From Halomontanus rarus (GTDB lineage Archaea; Halobacteriota; Halobacteria; Halobacteriales; Natrialbaceae), in assembly GCF_017357405.1 (NCBI RefSeq), contig NZ_CP071598.1, positions 1 to 64,000 of the forward strand: a stretch of 64,000 nt of DNA, written 5' to 3'. The notes below the pieces were generated by a model. The model searched no databases. It worked only from the letters and a program-made list of their open reading frames with translations, and had not been told where the DNA came from. This document shows positions 1 through 9,276 of this stretch, piece by piece; position 1 is the stretch's first letter; every line of letters starts with the position of its first letter. Both the position numbers and the translations under genes were made by a program.

Positions 1-111
1 GGGCCGATCGACTCGGCACGATGTGTCGGAGACGCGGACTCACGCCACCCGGTGAAAATGTTGGGCCACTGGAGGGAAATTCTCAAGACCGGTGGGACGA
101 AAGGGAGGGCT

Positions 112-2322
112 ATGAGCGAGTCGGAACCCGGGACTGTCACCCTCAACGTCCGGGCCGCAGAGAAACGCGACGCCGGTCGTGGAGTCGCACGCATTCCAGA
201 GATGGCGCGGCGACAACTCGGCGTCCTGAGCGGCGACACGGTCGTCATCAGCGGCGAACAGACGACCGTCGCGAAGATGTGGCCCGCGGATCCCACCGTC
301 CCCGAACACGTCGTCCAGATCGACGGCGACACCCGCGCGAACGCCGGCGTCCACGTCGGCGATACCGTTACCGTCCGCACCAAGGACAAATCGAGCATCC
401 GCGAGGCCAACACCGTGACGCTCTCGCCGCCGCCGTCGCTGTCGGACGCCGAATCGCGACTCGCGGAACGGGTCGCGAACAAGAAACTTCGCAACCGGCC
501 GATCCGAACCGGCGAGCAGATCAGGATCGAAGGCGTCGCCAGCGATCCTTTCAAAGTCGTCGAGACCGATCCCGACGGCGACGTTCGGATCTCGAGTTCG
601 ACGACCATCCTCGTCTTCGACGACGGGTCCGGCGGTGAAGGAACCGGGACTCGAGCGGACGCGGGTGACGCCGGAACCGGGCCGAGCGGTGATCGTGAAC
701 GGACGCGCGACGGCGAAGGCGACCTCGAAGCGTCGCCTTCCGGCGTGACTTACGAGGATATCGGCGGGCTCGACGAGGAACTCGAGTTGGTTCGCGAGAT
801 GATCGAACTGCCGCTTTCGGAACCCGAACTGTTCCAGCGGCTGGGCGTCGATCCGCCGTCGGGCGTCCTGCTCTACGGGCCGCCGGGGACCGGGAAGACC
901 CTGATCGCGCGTGCAGTCGCCAACGAGGTCGACGCTCACTTCGTCACCGTCTCCGGGCCGGAGATCATGTCGAAGTACAAAGGCGAGTCCGAGGAGAAAC
1001 TCCGCGAGATCTTCGAGCGCGCCCGCGAGGAGGCGCCGACGATCGTCTTCTTCGACGAGATCGACTCCATCGCAGGGAAACGCGACGACGACGCCGACGC
1101 CGAGGGTCGCGTCGTCGGCCAGTTGCTGACGCTGATGGACGGGCTGGACGCCCGCGGCGAGGTGATCGTCATCGGGGCCACTAACCGCGTCGACTCGCTG
1201 GACCCGGCGCTCCGCCGCGGCGGCCGGTTCGACCGCGAGATCCAGATCGGCGTCCCCGACGAATCGGGTCGAATGGAGATCCTGCAGGTTCACACCCGCG
1301 GGATGCCCCTGGCCGACGACGTGAACGTCGAGAAGATCGCCTCCCGAACGCACGGGTTCGTCGGCGCGGACCTCGACGCGGTCGCGAGCGAAGCCGCAAT
1401 GGCGGCGATCCGAAAGCGGCCGACCGACGCCGAGAAGCGCCTCGAGTGGAATCGCGATCCGAAGGTGACGAAGGCGGACTTCGACGCCGCGCTGGCGAGC
1501 GTCGAACCCTCCGCGATGCGCGAGTACGTCGCCGAATCGCCCAACACCGACTTCTCGAACGTCGGCGGGCTCGAGGACGCCAAACAGACGCTTCGAGAGT
1601 CGGTCGAGTGGCCGCTGACCTACGATCGGCTGTTCGAGGTGACCAACACCGAGCCCCCCTCCGGCGTGTTGTTGCACGGCCCGCCCGGGACCGGGAAGAC
1701 CCTGCTCGCGCGGGCACTCGCCGGTGAGACCGACGTCAACTTCGTCCGCGTCGACGGGCCGGAGATCATCGACCGCTACGTCGGCGAGAGCGAGAAGGCC
1801 ATCCGGAAGGTCTTCGAGCGCGCCCGCCAGGCCGCCCCGTCGATCGTCTTCTTCGACGAGATCGACGCGATCACCGCCGCCCGCGGCGACGGCCACGAGG
1901 TCACCGAGCGGGTGGTCTCGCAACTGCTGACCGAACTCGACGGCATGCGCGAGAATCCCAACTTGGTCGTGCTCGCCGCGACCAACCGCAAGGACTTCAT
2001 CGACCCCGCGCTGCTCCGCCCCGGTCGCCTCGACACCCACGTCCTCGTCCCCGAACCCGACCTCGAGGCCCGCGAGAAGATCCTCGAGGTCCACGCCCGC
2101 GGCAAGCCGCTGGCCGACGACCTCGACGTCAGCGAGCTCGCCGCGGACCTCGAGGGGTACACCGGTGCCGACCTCGAGGCGCTCGTCCGCGACGCCTCGA
2201 TGAAGGCGATCCGAGAGGTCGCCTCCGAGTACGGACCCGAGGAGGCCAACGCACGAGCGGAGGACGTCGTGATCGAACGGCGACACCTCGAAGCCGCCCG
2301 GGACGAGATGGACGTCGAGTAG
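112..2322 (+). CDS. Cdc48/VCP-type AAA+ ATPase
   Basis: A 736-residue cytoplasmic AAA+ unfoldase of the Cdc48/p97 family, which uses ATP to extract and unfold proteins, in archaea probably for the proteasome. Residues 1 to about 180 form the double-psi barrel N domain. The D1 module follows, with Walker A GPPGTGKT near residue 256 and Walker B FFDEID near 311. The D2 module has Walker A GPPGTGKT near 523 and Walker B FFDEID near 577. Both modules are intact and the length is near the usual 740. I start at the ATG at 112 because the protein then begins MSESEPGTVTLNV, the usual start of haloarchaeal members; the frame is open upstream to 52 but that part looks non-coding. Haloarchaea carry several cdc48 paralogues, so I do not assign a letter. 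It stands alone with no operon partner. Confidence 0.95.
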   Translation: MSESEPGTVTLNVRAAEKRDAGRGVARIPEMARRQLGVLSGDTVVISGEQTTVAKMWPADPTVPEHVVQIDGDTRANAGVHVGDTVTVRTKDKSSIREANTVTLSPPPSLSDAESRLAERVANKKLRNRPIRTGEQIRIEGVASDPFKVVETDPDGDVRISSSTTILVFDDGSGGEGTGTRADAGDAGTGPSGDRERTRDGEGDLEASPSGVTYEDIGGLDEELELVREMIELPLSEPELFQRLGVDPPSGVLLYGPPGTGKTLIARAVANEVDAHFVTVSGPEIMSKYKGESEEKLREIFERAREEAPTIVFFDEIDSIAGKRDDDADAEGRVVGQLLTLMDGLDARGEVIVIGATNRVDSLDPALRRGGRFDREIQIGVPDESGRMEILQVHTRGMPLADDVNVEKIASRTHGFVGADLDAVASEAAMAAIRKRPTDAEKRLEWNRDPKVTKADFDAALASVEPSAMREYVAESPNTDFSNVGGLEDAKQTLRESVEWPLTYDRLFEVTNTEPPSGVLLHGPPGTGKTLLARALAGETDVNFVRVDGPEIIDRYVGESEKAIRKVFERARQAAPSIVFFDEIDAITAARGDGHEVTERVVSQLLTELDGMRENPNLVVLAATNRKDFIDPALLRPGRLDTHVLVPEPDLEAREKILEVHARGKPLADDLDVSELAADLEGYTGADLEALVRDASMKAIREVASEYGPEEANARAEDVVIERRHLEAARDEMDVE

Positions 2323-2706
2323 CGTACTGTGGTCGGGTGGTCGTTTGCGCTCGAGCGGTTCCGTGGAATCCGTCGGCTCTCGGTAGCGACTGATGCTGAT
2401 CGCTTCTCTCGGCAAACCGGTCTCCGAGTATTGTACTACTCTTCCCCACCGTGGCGGAGGGTCCGACGGTACCGAAAAAAGCGGGCTGGTGGGACGATTC
2501 GAGTCGCGGTGACCGACAGTGGCCGATACGGACTGCCGATCTGGTTACCGGTGTAACCGCCGGTCGCGTCTGGGCCGGAAATGGCTGACCGCAGCCCGTA
2601 CGAGTCCATCTGGGGCACACGCGAAGATCGAACAATAGCGGTCCTGCTGAAAGCGAAGCAACACCTGACCGAAACGCACACAACGAATCAGGAGCGAACG
2701 GTCCGT
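2323..2706. other. intergenic stretch, no gene seen
   Basis: There are 384 bases between the Cdc48 ATPase and the next small gene. Short open frames run through it on both strands, but none has a recognisable protein or acidic haloarchaeal composition. A weak A-run near 2475 could be a promoter or terminator element; nothing else stands out. Confidence 0.5.
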
Positions 2707-2985
2707 ATGTCACCGACCGTCGACGACCTCCGAAACGACATCCGACAGGCCGTCGGACGATACGAACGCGTCGAGTCGACTGCCTTCACGAAAGAAGCCC
2801 TCGCCGCGATCTGCGAGGCCGTCGCCTACGACATCGGCGCGAACGATCTCCCGTCCAAACCGCAGATGCGTGCGGGAATTCTCTGGAAAACCGGTGTCCT
2901 CGACGACGACGATCCGGACAGCGCTGACCGCCCCTTCCGGAAGGCGGAACTCGAGTCCATCGCCACCGCGCTCGAGAACGAGTAG
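2707..2985 (+). CDS. small uncharacterised haloarchaeal protein
   Basis: A 92-residue acidic protein that I do not recognise by function. It begins MSPTVDDLRNDIRQAVG, has a mixed helical middle (TKEALAAICEAV) and a conserved-looking SKPQMRAGILWKTG segment, and ends in an acidic helix. The composition, rich in Asp and Glu with few Lys, is typical of a genuine haloarchaeal gene. An upstream ATG at 2581 would add 42 residues with Arg- and Thr-rich non-haloarchaeal composition, so I prefer the ATG at 2707. No signal peptide or membrane segment. It is single, between convergent neighbours. It may be a small DNA- or protein-binding factor, but this is a guess. Confidence 0.7.
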   Translation: MSPTVDDLRNDIRQAVGRYERVESTAFTKEALAAICEAVAYDIGANDLPSKPQMRAGILWKTGVLDDDDPDSADRPFRKAELESIATALENE

Positions 2986-3175
2986 CGATCCTCACCGTCA
3001 CCGCCTATTCGAAATCTCTCACGGTGATCGCGGACGCACACTGTCCTTTCGCTAGCACGCCACCTCGGGTGCATCGATCTCAGTTGACTAGTCATCGGTC
3101 GACTCGAGAGCTCAGTCTCGTTCTGGAACGCCAAGCACCGGTTGTGAATCGAGCGGACGGATATCCCGTGACTTG

Positions 3176-3796
3176 TCAGTGATCGTGGTCGTGACCGCCG
3201 TCGCTGTGGTTGTGGTCGTCGTCACTGTTGCTGTGATCGTCGTTGCTATGGGTGTGGTCGTCGCCGTGGCTGTGACTCGAGTGGACCTCTGTCACGTTCG
3301 CGAGCATTTCGTCACCGGTCTCGGAGCGGAGTTCCGCCTCGAACTCGTCGGGAACGTGTGCGGTGAAGAGCCCGTAGTAGCGCTCGGATTCGACGCGGAG
3401 GGTCATCGTGGTCTTCCCGGACGATTCGAAATCGACGCGGTACAACGTCTCGGCCGAAGGCTGGAGAGTGTCACCGTCGGTGGCGACCGCGTCCGCCCCC
3501 GCCTCGAATAGTTCCGTCGCCGCCTCTCCGGCGTGGAAGAGGCCGTGTTCGCCGCCCTCGTCTGCCGGGACGAACGCGAGTCGCATATCGGGATCGAGAC
3601 CCTCGTCGTACGTGTACGCGTACGTCCCCGCCTCGAGTTCGTACAGTCCACCCCACTCCCACGGCGGATCGTCGTGTTCGTGTTCGTGATCGCCGTCGCC
3701 GGTGAGGCTGCCGAGACAGCCGCTGACGAGCAGCAGCGGAAGGCCGGTGACACCGAGACCGAACTGCCGCCTCGTGATCGGCGGTGGAGATGACAT
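3176..3796 (-). CDS. Tat lipoprotein with histidine-rich tail
   Basis: A 206-residue exported lipoprotein. The N-terminus has a twin-arginine motif (TRRQFGLG) and a lipobox (LLVSGC) at about residue 26, so it should be Tat-exported and lipid-anchored on the outer face. After the lipobox comes a HEHEHDD cluster, then a beta-rich domain (about residues 40-165), then a 40-residue tail made almost only of His, Asp, Ser and Gly. Such tails bind zinc, copper or nickel, so metal binding at the cell surface is a reasonable inference; the central domain is not one I recognise. I chose the ATG at 3796 because the Tat motif follows directly; the open frame extends upstream to 4090 without sensible signal sequence. 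The 3' end is made of short direct repeats coding the His/Asp tail. Confidence 0.8.
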   Translation of the reverse strand: MSSPPPITRRQFGLGVTGLPLLLVSGCLGSLTGDGDHEHEHDDPPWEWGGLYELEAGTYAYTYDEGLDPDMRLAFVPADEGGEHGLFHAGEAATELFEAGADAVATDGDTLQPSAETLYRVDFESSGKTTMTLRVESERYYGLFTAHVPDEFEAELRSETGDEMLANVTEVHSSHSHGDDHTHSNDDHSNSDDDHNHSDGGHDHDH

Positions 3797-4323
3797 ACGT
3801 CTGTCTTTCTCTACAGTTCCAAGAGGGCTTCGTAATCGGTCCCTGCCACTCCGGTATCGCTTCGAAACCCGTCTAAATCCGTCACTCGAGACTCGCTGGC
3901 GTCGTCGAGCGGTCCCGCTCTGGGGCGACGTGGGCTGAGATACCTCGGTTGCTGACGGTGAGACGTTCGCAGGATAGTCCTCCGTCGGTCGTCGCCTGTC
4001 AGTCGACGACGGTCCGCAACTCCGTTTCAGCGGTTCTCGTCCGCTCTCACCGAAGCAGTTTGTGAACGAGAAGGAACTCGATTTTATCATTCCACATATG
4101 TTTCCGGCGACCCCAATTTCCGCAGAATCCGCATCCGAACTCGAGACCGTATCGTTCTCGAGACCTCACCGACGGCGCGATCCTGTGGAATTTGCGGAGG
4201 GAGAGCTCGGTGGCGCTGTCGTATTCGTGAAACCGACTCAGACACGATGATTGGCCGGTGGCTATCGTCCCAACCGATACGATTCGCACATCCATGTGGT
4301 ATTCAGTGCGACAATTCTGCGTA
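3797..4323. other. intergenic stretch, no gene seen
   Basis: There are 527 bases between the start of the His-rich lipoprotein and the end of the small membrane protein. A reverse-strand frame of 111 codons (4047-4382) crosses it but has unlike composition and overlaps the membrane protein, so I do not call it. The region is less GC-rich than its surroundings from about 4060 on. Confidence 0.45.
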
Positions 4324-4665
4324 TCAGTTTCCCCGCTTGATTGCTCGGTATCCAAATAGACTGGAGACCATGATACAAGCAATATAACCTGTAATCAACT
4401 CACCGCTCAGGCTACCCTCCCTCGTCCACGTATAGAATATCCCTATTGCAAAATACAGTGTTCCGAACGACGCAAACATCACCCACCGCTGTAGTTCGTC
4501 GAGGTATTCCTCGATGACACTTCGCAAGAGAATGAGTGCCATCGTGGAACCCAGAAAGAGGCCTGTAATCGGGTCGAGACCGTTCGGAGCGAAGCCAACT
4601 ATCCCCATTCCCAGAAATGACACTGTCGCGAACAGGATCAGTATCGAACGTTGAATTATATGCAT
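4324..4665 (-). CDS. small polytopic membrane protein
   Basis: A 113-residue hydrophobic protein of unknown function. Four membrane segments can be seen: about residues 6-26 (ILILFATVSFLGMGIVG), 33-48, 62-80 (ASFGTLYFAIGIFYTW) and 90-107. A charged loop (EEYLDELQRW) separates segments 2 and 3. The gene is clearly AT-richer than its neighbours and sits next to a decayed transposase, so it may have been acquired by transfer. The start at 4665 gives MHIIQRSILILF, which leads straight into the first membrane segment. No domain recognised. Confidence 0.65.
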   Translation of the reverse strand: MHIIQRSILILFATVSFLGMGIVGFAPNGLDPITGLFLGSTMALILLRSVIEEYLDELQRWVMFASFGTLYFAIGIFYTWTREGSLSGELITGYIACIMVSSLFGYRAIKRGN

Positions 4666-4715
4666 GAACTACATATCAAAAATATAGTATCCAACCGATA
4701 TATGTGTTGGATTGC

Positions 4716-5157
4716 GGGGCACTGTCTAGTTCAGCACCTCGTCGGCTGGCGTTCGTCCATCGAGCGATCGATGCGGTCTCTGATGGTTATAGTAATGTAC
4801 GAACTGTTCAATTCCTTACGTGCGCTCACCTGACTGCCACCCCACGAGATATGAAAACGGTCGGCTCGAATTTTGAGGGTGTGAAACCACTTTTCGATGC
4901 GGTTTCGGTCGGTGTAGTTCACTCGACCGCTCGATCCTAACCGAGCGAGGGAAGTCCGAGATCTGAATTGATTGACGAGGAATTCAGCATCCGAGAGGTC
5001 GTGTTTCTCACGGACTTCATGCAGAACTGCAGCTGCCGGATCGGTGCCGTACCGACCAAACAACGTAACATAGAGAATCAACTTCTCCGACGTCTATTGT
5101 GCGATAAACACAAGACAGGCTGCCGTTGATTTCGACAGCAGTTTCGTCGGATACGAT
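4716..5157 (-). pseudogene. decayed IS6-type transposase remnant
   Basis: Reading the reverse strand gives pieces of a haloarchaeal IS6-family DDE transposase in three frames: SDETAVEING (5100-5157), then LFGRYGTDPAAA to EKWFHTLKIRADRF (about 4850-5081), then HYYNHQRPHRSLDGRTPAD ending at a stop at 4726-4728. At least two frameshifts separate these parts, and the N-terminal third is missing. The second catalytic aspartate, normally in a DQF motif, reads NQF. The sequence just past the stop (GGGGCACTGTCTAGTT) resembles one end of such elements; I could not find the other inverted repeat. The element is therefore dead. Family assignment is from remembered motifs of haloarchaeal IS6 transposases. 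Confidence 0.8.
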
Positions 5158-6133
5158 CTACCCTGCTAAAAGTATAAAATAATATATTAGTGTCTAAAAG
5201 TGTCAATTCTGGCTACGGGACTTGCGTATTCCGTTTCGGTGCCAACTCGAGTATCCGGTCGATTCGTCCCTTCTCTCGAGTGACCTCATCGGCGGCGGTC
5301 GTCGTCTCCCGTCCCTCCGACCGCGTCTGACAATCCACGTCGTGTCGCACTGCCACGGCGGTGCCAGTAGAGGGTCGCGTCGGTCGGAACTCGACGTGTT
5401 TACGGACTCACTCGCCGCGCCTCGAGCGGGGCGTCGCGCCGACGGAGGCCACGATCGCGTTTCCTACTCGTGGGTGGCCAAATACACTACTTTCGACTAG
5501 AACGTCTCGTTCCCGACGCGACCGCCCAAATGCTCGCACCGGACTCGTCCTGATCACATCCGTGTTCGTTATCGTGCCACCTGTACCGATTCACACATTG
5601 ATTCACGACACTCGCTCGAGGCAGGTGTGTAGTGACGTTCGGTGGCTACTCTAGCCGTGGTGACAGCTCTCACCGGCGACCGGTATAGTTACATCCATAC
5701 GGCTGTAATTCAGACCCAGTGAAACCTCTCACGTAACGCATCTCCCTTCTGTTGCGACAATCTTAAAACCTCGCTCGAGACGACGTGCAGACACGTCTGT
5801 TTCGATACTTGGGTGCAATATATGCCGGTAGTTAGTCCGATAACGGTCGACCTCGGTACAGGCTCTCCGCTGAATTCGCGTCGTTTCTCAGGAGACGAGT
5901 TCTTCGTGCAGGAAGGCAGCTCGGAATCCCACGCTATCGGAAGAGGTTCAGGGCATCCATCGTTGCTACCGTGTCGCGATATTTTCTTCGACCGTCTCGA
6001 AGATACGATTCGGTCTCGGACGGGAGCATACCGGTCTGTCGTGGGGACGAACGTCTCGGACTTCTCGATTCCGTCCGGTTCCGAGGAGCGATCTGTCTCT
6101 CCATCTCGAGACGAACCACTGACGCGACCGACC
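5158..6133. other. long intergenic stretch, no gene seen
   Basis: Nearly 1 kb without a supported gene, between the IS6-type remnant and the end of aCPSF1. The left 70 bases are AT-rich and probably belong to the former insertion. A forward frame at 5813-6385 runs into the antisense of aCPSF1 and has Ser/Arg-rich composition, so it is a shadow. No tRNA or hairpin pair convinces me. Confidence 0.45.
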
Positions 6134-8038
6134 TCACGGGAAGCGAAACGTCTCGAGGTTCTTCGGCTGGTAGGTTCGGACGTTGTAGTTCTGGTACAGC
6201 GCGGAGGACAACTGATCGGTCGCCTGGTCGTCGCCGTGGACGCAGAGAATCGTCTCCGGTCGTGGATTCATCTCTTCGACGAACTGCTCGAGGCCGGCCC
6301 GATCCGCGTGGCCGGAGAACCCGCTGACGGATTCGATCCGGCAGGCGAGTGTGAGCCGGTCGGCGTTTCCTCGCCCGTTCAGTGAGACCTCCGTTCGCCC
6401 GCTCTCGATTCGGCGTCCGAGCGTCCCCTCCGCCTGGTAGCCGACGAACAGCAGTGTGTTATCCGTGTCGGGGCCGAGGAGTTCGAGCCAGGACATGATC
6501 GGTCCGCCGGTGACCATCCCGGACGTCGAGAGGATGACGCAGGGGTCGCCGCTGGCGATTTCCTCGCGCATTTCCTGTCCGCCGTCGACCTGCTGGAACT
6601 GGTCCGCCAGGAACGGATTTTCGTCCTCGTGGAGGATGCGCTGTCGGAGGCCGTCCCGGAGGTACTCGGGATAGGCCGTGTGAATGGCCGTCGCCTCCCG
6701 GATCATCCCGTCGAGGTAAATCGGCATCGTCGGAATCTCGCCCTCTCGCATCGCCTCCTCCAGGACGAGCATCAACTCCTGTGACCGACCGACGGCGAAG
6801 GCGGGGATGACGGTGGTCCCACCCTGATCGTAGGTCTCTCTAATGATATCGTGGACTCGAGCCTCGCTTTCGTCGGTATCGGTCTGGTAGTCGTTGCGCC
6901 GACCGTACGTCGACTCCATGACCATCGCCTCCGCGCGGGGGAAGTCGTTGACGGCGCCGTTGAACAGTCGCGTCGGCTCGTAGTGGATGTCCCCGGAGAA
7001 GACGAGGTTGTAGAAGCCGTTCCCGATGTGGAAGTGAGACACCGCGCTCCCGAGGATGTGGCCCGCGTTGTGCATCGTCAACTTGACGTCCGGCGCGATA
7101 TCCGTGACGTCGCCGTATTCGATCGGGATCGTTCGTTTGATCGCCTCGCGAACTTGCTCGCTCGAGTACGGCGGCGTCCGGCCCTCTTTGGAGGCGACGG
7201 AGAGGTAATCCAGCGTCAGCAGACCCATGAGGTCGCGGGTCGGTTCGGTGGTGTAGATCGGCCCGTCGTAGCCGTACTTGAACAACAGCGGGAGCAATGC
7301 GCTGTGGTCGAGGTGGGCGTGGGTCAGGACGACGGCGTCGATCGAGTTGAGCGGGGCCGCTTCCGGAACGTGAAGGTAGGGAACCTCGCCTTCGGCTCCA
7401 GGTTTATCGCCACAGTCGACGAGAATTTTCGTATTCGGCGTGTGAATCAGAAAGCTCGCTCGGCCGACTTCGCGACAACAGCCGAGCGTCGTCACGCGGA
7501 CCCAGTCGACGTCCTTGGTCGGTTCCCCGTGGATCTGTTCGCCGACGCGCTCGAGGAACTCGCGGCGCTCGTCTCGCTCTTGCGTGAGGAAATTTCGTAC
7601 GTTGTCGACCGTGGACGATTCGATCGGCGGCGTGCGAATGACTTCGGGATTCCAGCCGACCTCCTGCGTGATTTTTCGGAGCGTCTTTCCGTAGGATCCG
7701 ATAACGAGGCCCGGCTTCTTGGCTTCGATGAGAACTTCGCCGATCGTCGAGTGAAACTCGAGCGTCTGTATTCCCGCGTCGTCGGGAACGATTTCACGGA
7801 TTTTCGTCTCCGCCTCCGAGGGACTCGATTGTGTTCCCGGTGCGGGACGAATCGTGATCCGTTTGCGAAGGGTGCGTGCGAGTGTACTGAGTATCTCGCC
7901 GTCTTTCGCGAACTCGCGTGGCGTGTTCGTGTAGATGACGAGATCCGGCCCTTCGTATTGGACGTCGGTTACGTCTAGTTCTGTGGGTACTTCGGCTGTA
8001 ACGCGGTCGTGTAACGCTGAATTGTCGTGATCGCTCAT
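6134..8038 (-). CDS. aCPSF1, KH-domain beta-CASP ribonuclease
   Basis: A 634-residue archaeal homologue of the cleavage and polyadenylation endonuclease CPSF73. In archaea aCPSF1 cleaves U-rich 3' ends and drives transcription termination. Residues 1 to about 150 hold two KH-like RNA-binding modules (VIGSYGK near 113). The metallo-beta-lactamase fold follows, with the zinc motif THAHLDH (H240, H242, D244, H245), then NAGHILGS and the beta-CASP insertion with motifs DGMIREA and GFSGHADR and a final CVHGD. All catalytic motifs are present and the length is standard. The ATG at 8038 gives MSDHDNSALHDRV; an in-frame extension to 8092 is less likely. It is monocistronic in this window. Confidence 0.95.
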   Translation of the reverse strand: MSDHDNSALHDRVTAEVPTELDVTDVQYEGPDLVIYTNTPREFAKDGEILSTLARTLRKRITIRPAPGTQSSPSEAETKIREIVPDDAGIQTLEFHSTIGEVLIEAKKPGLVIGSYGKTLRKITQEVGWNPEVIRTPPIESSTVDNVRNFLTQERDERREFLERVGEQIHGEPTKDVDWVRVTTLGCCREVGRASFLIHTPNTKILVDCGDKPGAEGEVPYLHVPEAAPLNSIDAVVLTHAHLDHSALLPLLFKYGYDGPIYTTEPTRDLMGLLTLDYLSVASKEGRTPPYSSEQVREAIKRTIPIEYGDVTDIAPDVKLTMHNAGHILGSAVSHFHIGNGFYNLVFSGDIHYEPTRLFNGAVNDFPRAEAMVMESTYGRRNDYQTDTDESEARVHDIIRETYDQGGTTVIPAFAVGRSQELMLVLEEAMREGEIPTMPIYLDGMIREATAIHTAYPEYLRDGLRQRILHEDENPFLADQFQQVDGGQEMREEIASGDPCVILSTSGMVTGGPIMSWLELLGPDTDNTLLFVGYQAEGTLGRRIESGRTEVSLNGRGNADRLTLACRIESVSGFSGHADRAGLEQFVEEMNPRPETILCVHGDDQATDQLSSALYQNYNVRTYQPKNLETFRFP

Positions 8039-8619
8039 AGATATCTTCTGCCGTCTGCTCAACTGAATCGTTGCGCGTGCACGTTCCGTCACCGAATCGA
8101 TCCGTCGATTCGCAGGAATACTCGGACAACCGACTAACTACCGTCTTCTGATCAAATGCGTGGATATCGGCGACGAATCTGCTGATTAGGTCTTCGAGAC
8201 TGGAGATAAAAACCTTTGCAATCGATTGGCGCGGTTTGCGCTCAGTTCCGTCGGTATCGTACCAGGTGACACGATTGCTGTGCGATTAGGCGTGTATCGA
8301 CCGTCACCGGATACGACGATGTCGATCACGTGTACAGTCGGTCGTTTACGTGCCTCTGGTAACAAGGTACAGACACGAAGGGACTTTCGGGGACGATAGT
8401 TGTCGTCGAAGTCACTGCCTCTCTGATCGGACTCCCTCTTCGATTCACGTTTCGTCGGTCACCAACCCGGAACCAGACAACCCACGACCCGCTTGTTCTG
8501 GGCGGTTATCGACTGATCGATCGCACACCGTCTTTCCGGTGTAACTCTCGCACGCGTCGGGGTCAACGGTGCGATCACCTCCCGCTCTCCCGATCGAGAC
8601 CGCCGTCATCGGATCGCCT
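8039..8619. other. intergenic stretch, no gene seen
   Basis: There are 581 bases between aCPSF1 and the decarboxylase, both on the reverse strand. An AT-rich block near 8200-8212 could hold the aCPSF1 promoter, which would give it an untypically long leader. No coding sequence, RNA gene or repeat is evident. Confidence 0.45.
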
Positions 8620-9276
8620 TCACTCCCCGATTCCGTCGGTCGTCTCGAGTTCCGTCCCGGCCCCGTGCTCGAGGACGACGGTCTCGCCTGCGGTCACGCG
8701 CTCGCCGATCGAGACGGCCACGTCGTCGAGAGCGACGTCCGGTGGAAAGAGGACGTCGACGCGGCTTCCGAACGCGATGTGACCGAGCCGTTCCCCGCGC
8801 TCGAGTCGGTCCTCGGCGTCGACGTACGGGAAGATGCGACGGGCGAAGGCACCGGCGATAAGGGTGACTTCGGGGGTGTCATCTTCGTTCGTCAGTTCGC
8901 CCGCCGCGAGGCGGACGTGGACTTTTTCGTTGCGGTCGGAGTCTTTCGAGAAGGCCGGACGGTGGGCCCCGGGGGAGTGTTCGACGTCGGTCACGACGCC
9001 CGCGAAGGGCGCGCGAATCACGTGGACGTTCCAGACGTTCATGAAGACGCCGAGTCGCACTCGTTCGCCCTCCTCACGGAGAACCGACACCTTCCCGTCG
9101 GCCGGAGAGACGACTCCGGAGAGCGGCGGTGTGCGCTCCGGATCGCGGAAGAACAGGAGCACGAACACGCCGACGGCGAGCGAAATTGCACTCGCACCGA
9201 CGCCGATGATCAGTGCAAACGGTGCGGCGAGCAGTGGAAGGATAGCGTACCGCCACCCCCCTGGCGCGAACTTCAT
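8620..9276 (-). CDS. phosphatidylserine (archaetidylserine) decarboxylase homologue
   Basis: A 218-residue pyruvoyl-type decarboxylase related to the short Psd/Asd proteins. In archaea it should convert archaetidylserine to archaetidylethanolamine at the membrane. Two membrane segments lie at about residues 7-42 (AILPLLAAPFALIIG and AISLAVGVFVLLFF), followed by FRDPERTPP and SPADGKV, typical of the family. The self-cleavage site GHIAFGSRVD near residue 168 supplies the serine that becomes the pyruvoyl group. NVHVIRAPFAG is also characteristic. The ATG at 9276 (MKFAPGGWRYAILP) is preferred to the open extension of four residues. It is not next to other lipid genes here. Confidence 0.9.
   Translation of the reverse strand: MKFAPGGWRYAILPLLAAPFALIIGVGASAISLAVGVFVLLFFRDPERTPPLSGVVSPADGKVSVLREEGERVRLGVFMNVWNVHVIRAPFAGVVTDVEHSPGAHRPAFSKDSDRNEKVHVRLAAGELTNEDDTPEVTLIAGAFARRIFPYVDAEDRLERGERLGHIAFGSRVDVLFPPDVALDDVAVSIGERVTAGETVVLEHGAGTELETTDGIGE

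Noticed and set aside
40..2415. Very long reverse-strand open frame (791 codons) opposite the Cdc48 gene
   Set aside because: It is the antisense of the Cdc48 coding sequence; GC-rich third positions keep the opposite frame open. The protein has no domain.
3176..3290. Short repeats at the 3' end of the lipoprotein that resemble CRISPR-like units
   Set aside because: Units are too short and irregular, no spacers are present, and they simply code His/Asp/Ser.
4047..4382. Reverse frame of 111 codons with two close cysteines
   Set aside because: It overlaps the membrane protein gene and lacks a second Cys pair or any recognisable fold.
5813..6385. Forward open frame of 190 codons
   Set aside because: Half of it is antisense to aCPSF1, and the composition is Ser/Arg-rich, unlike haloarchaeal proteins.
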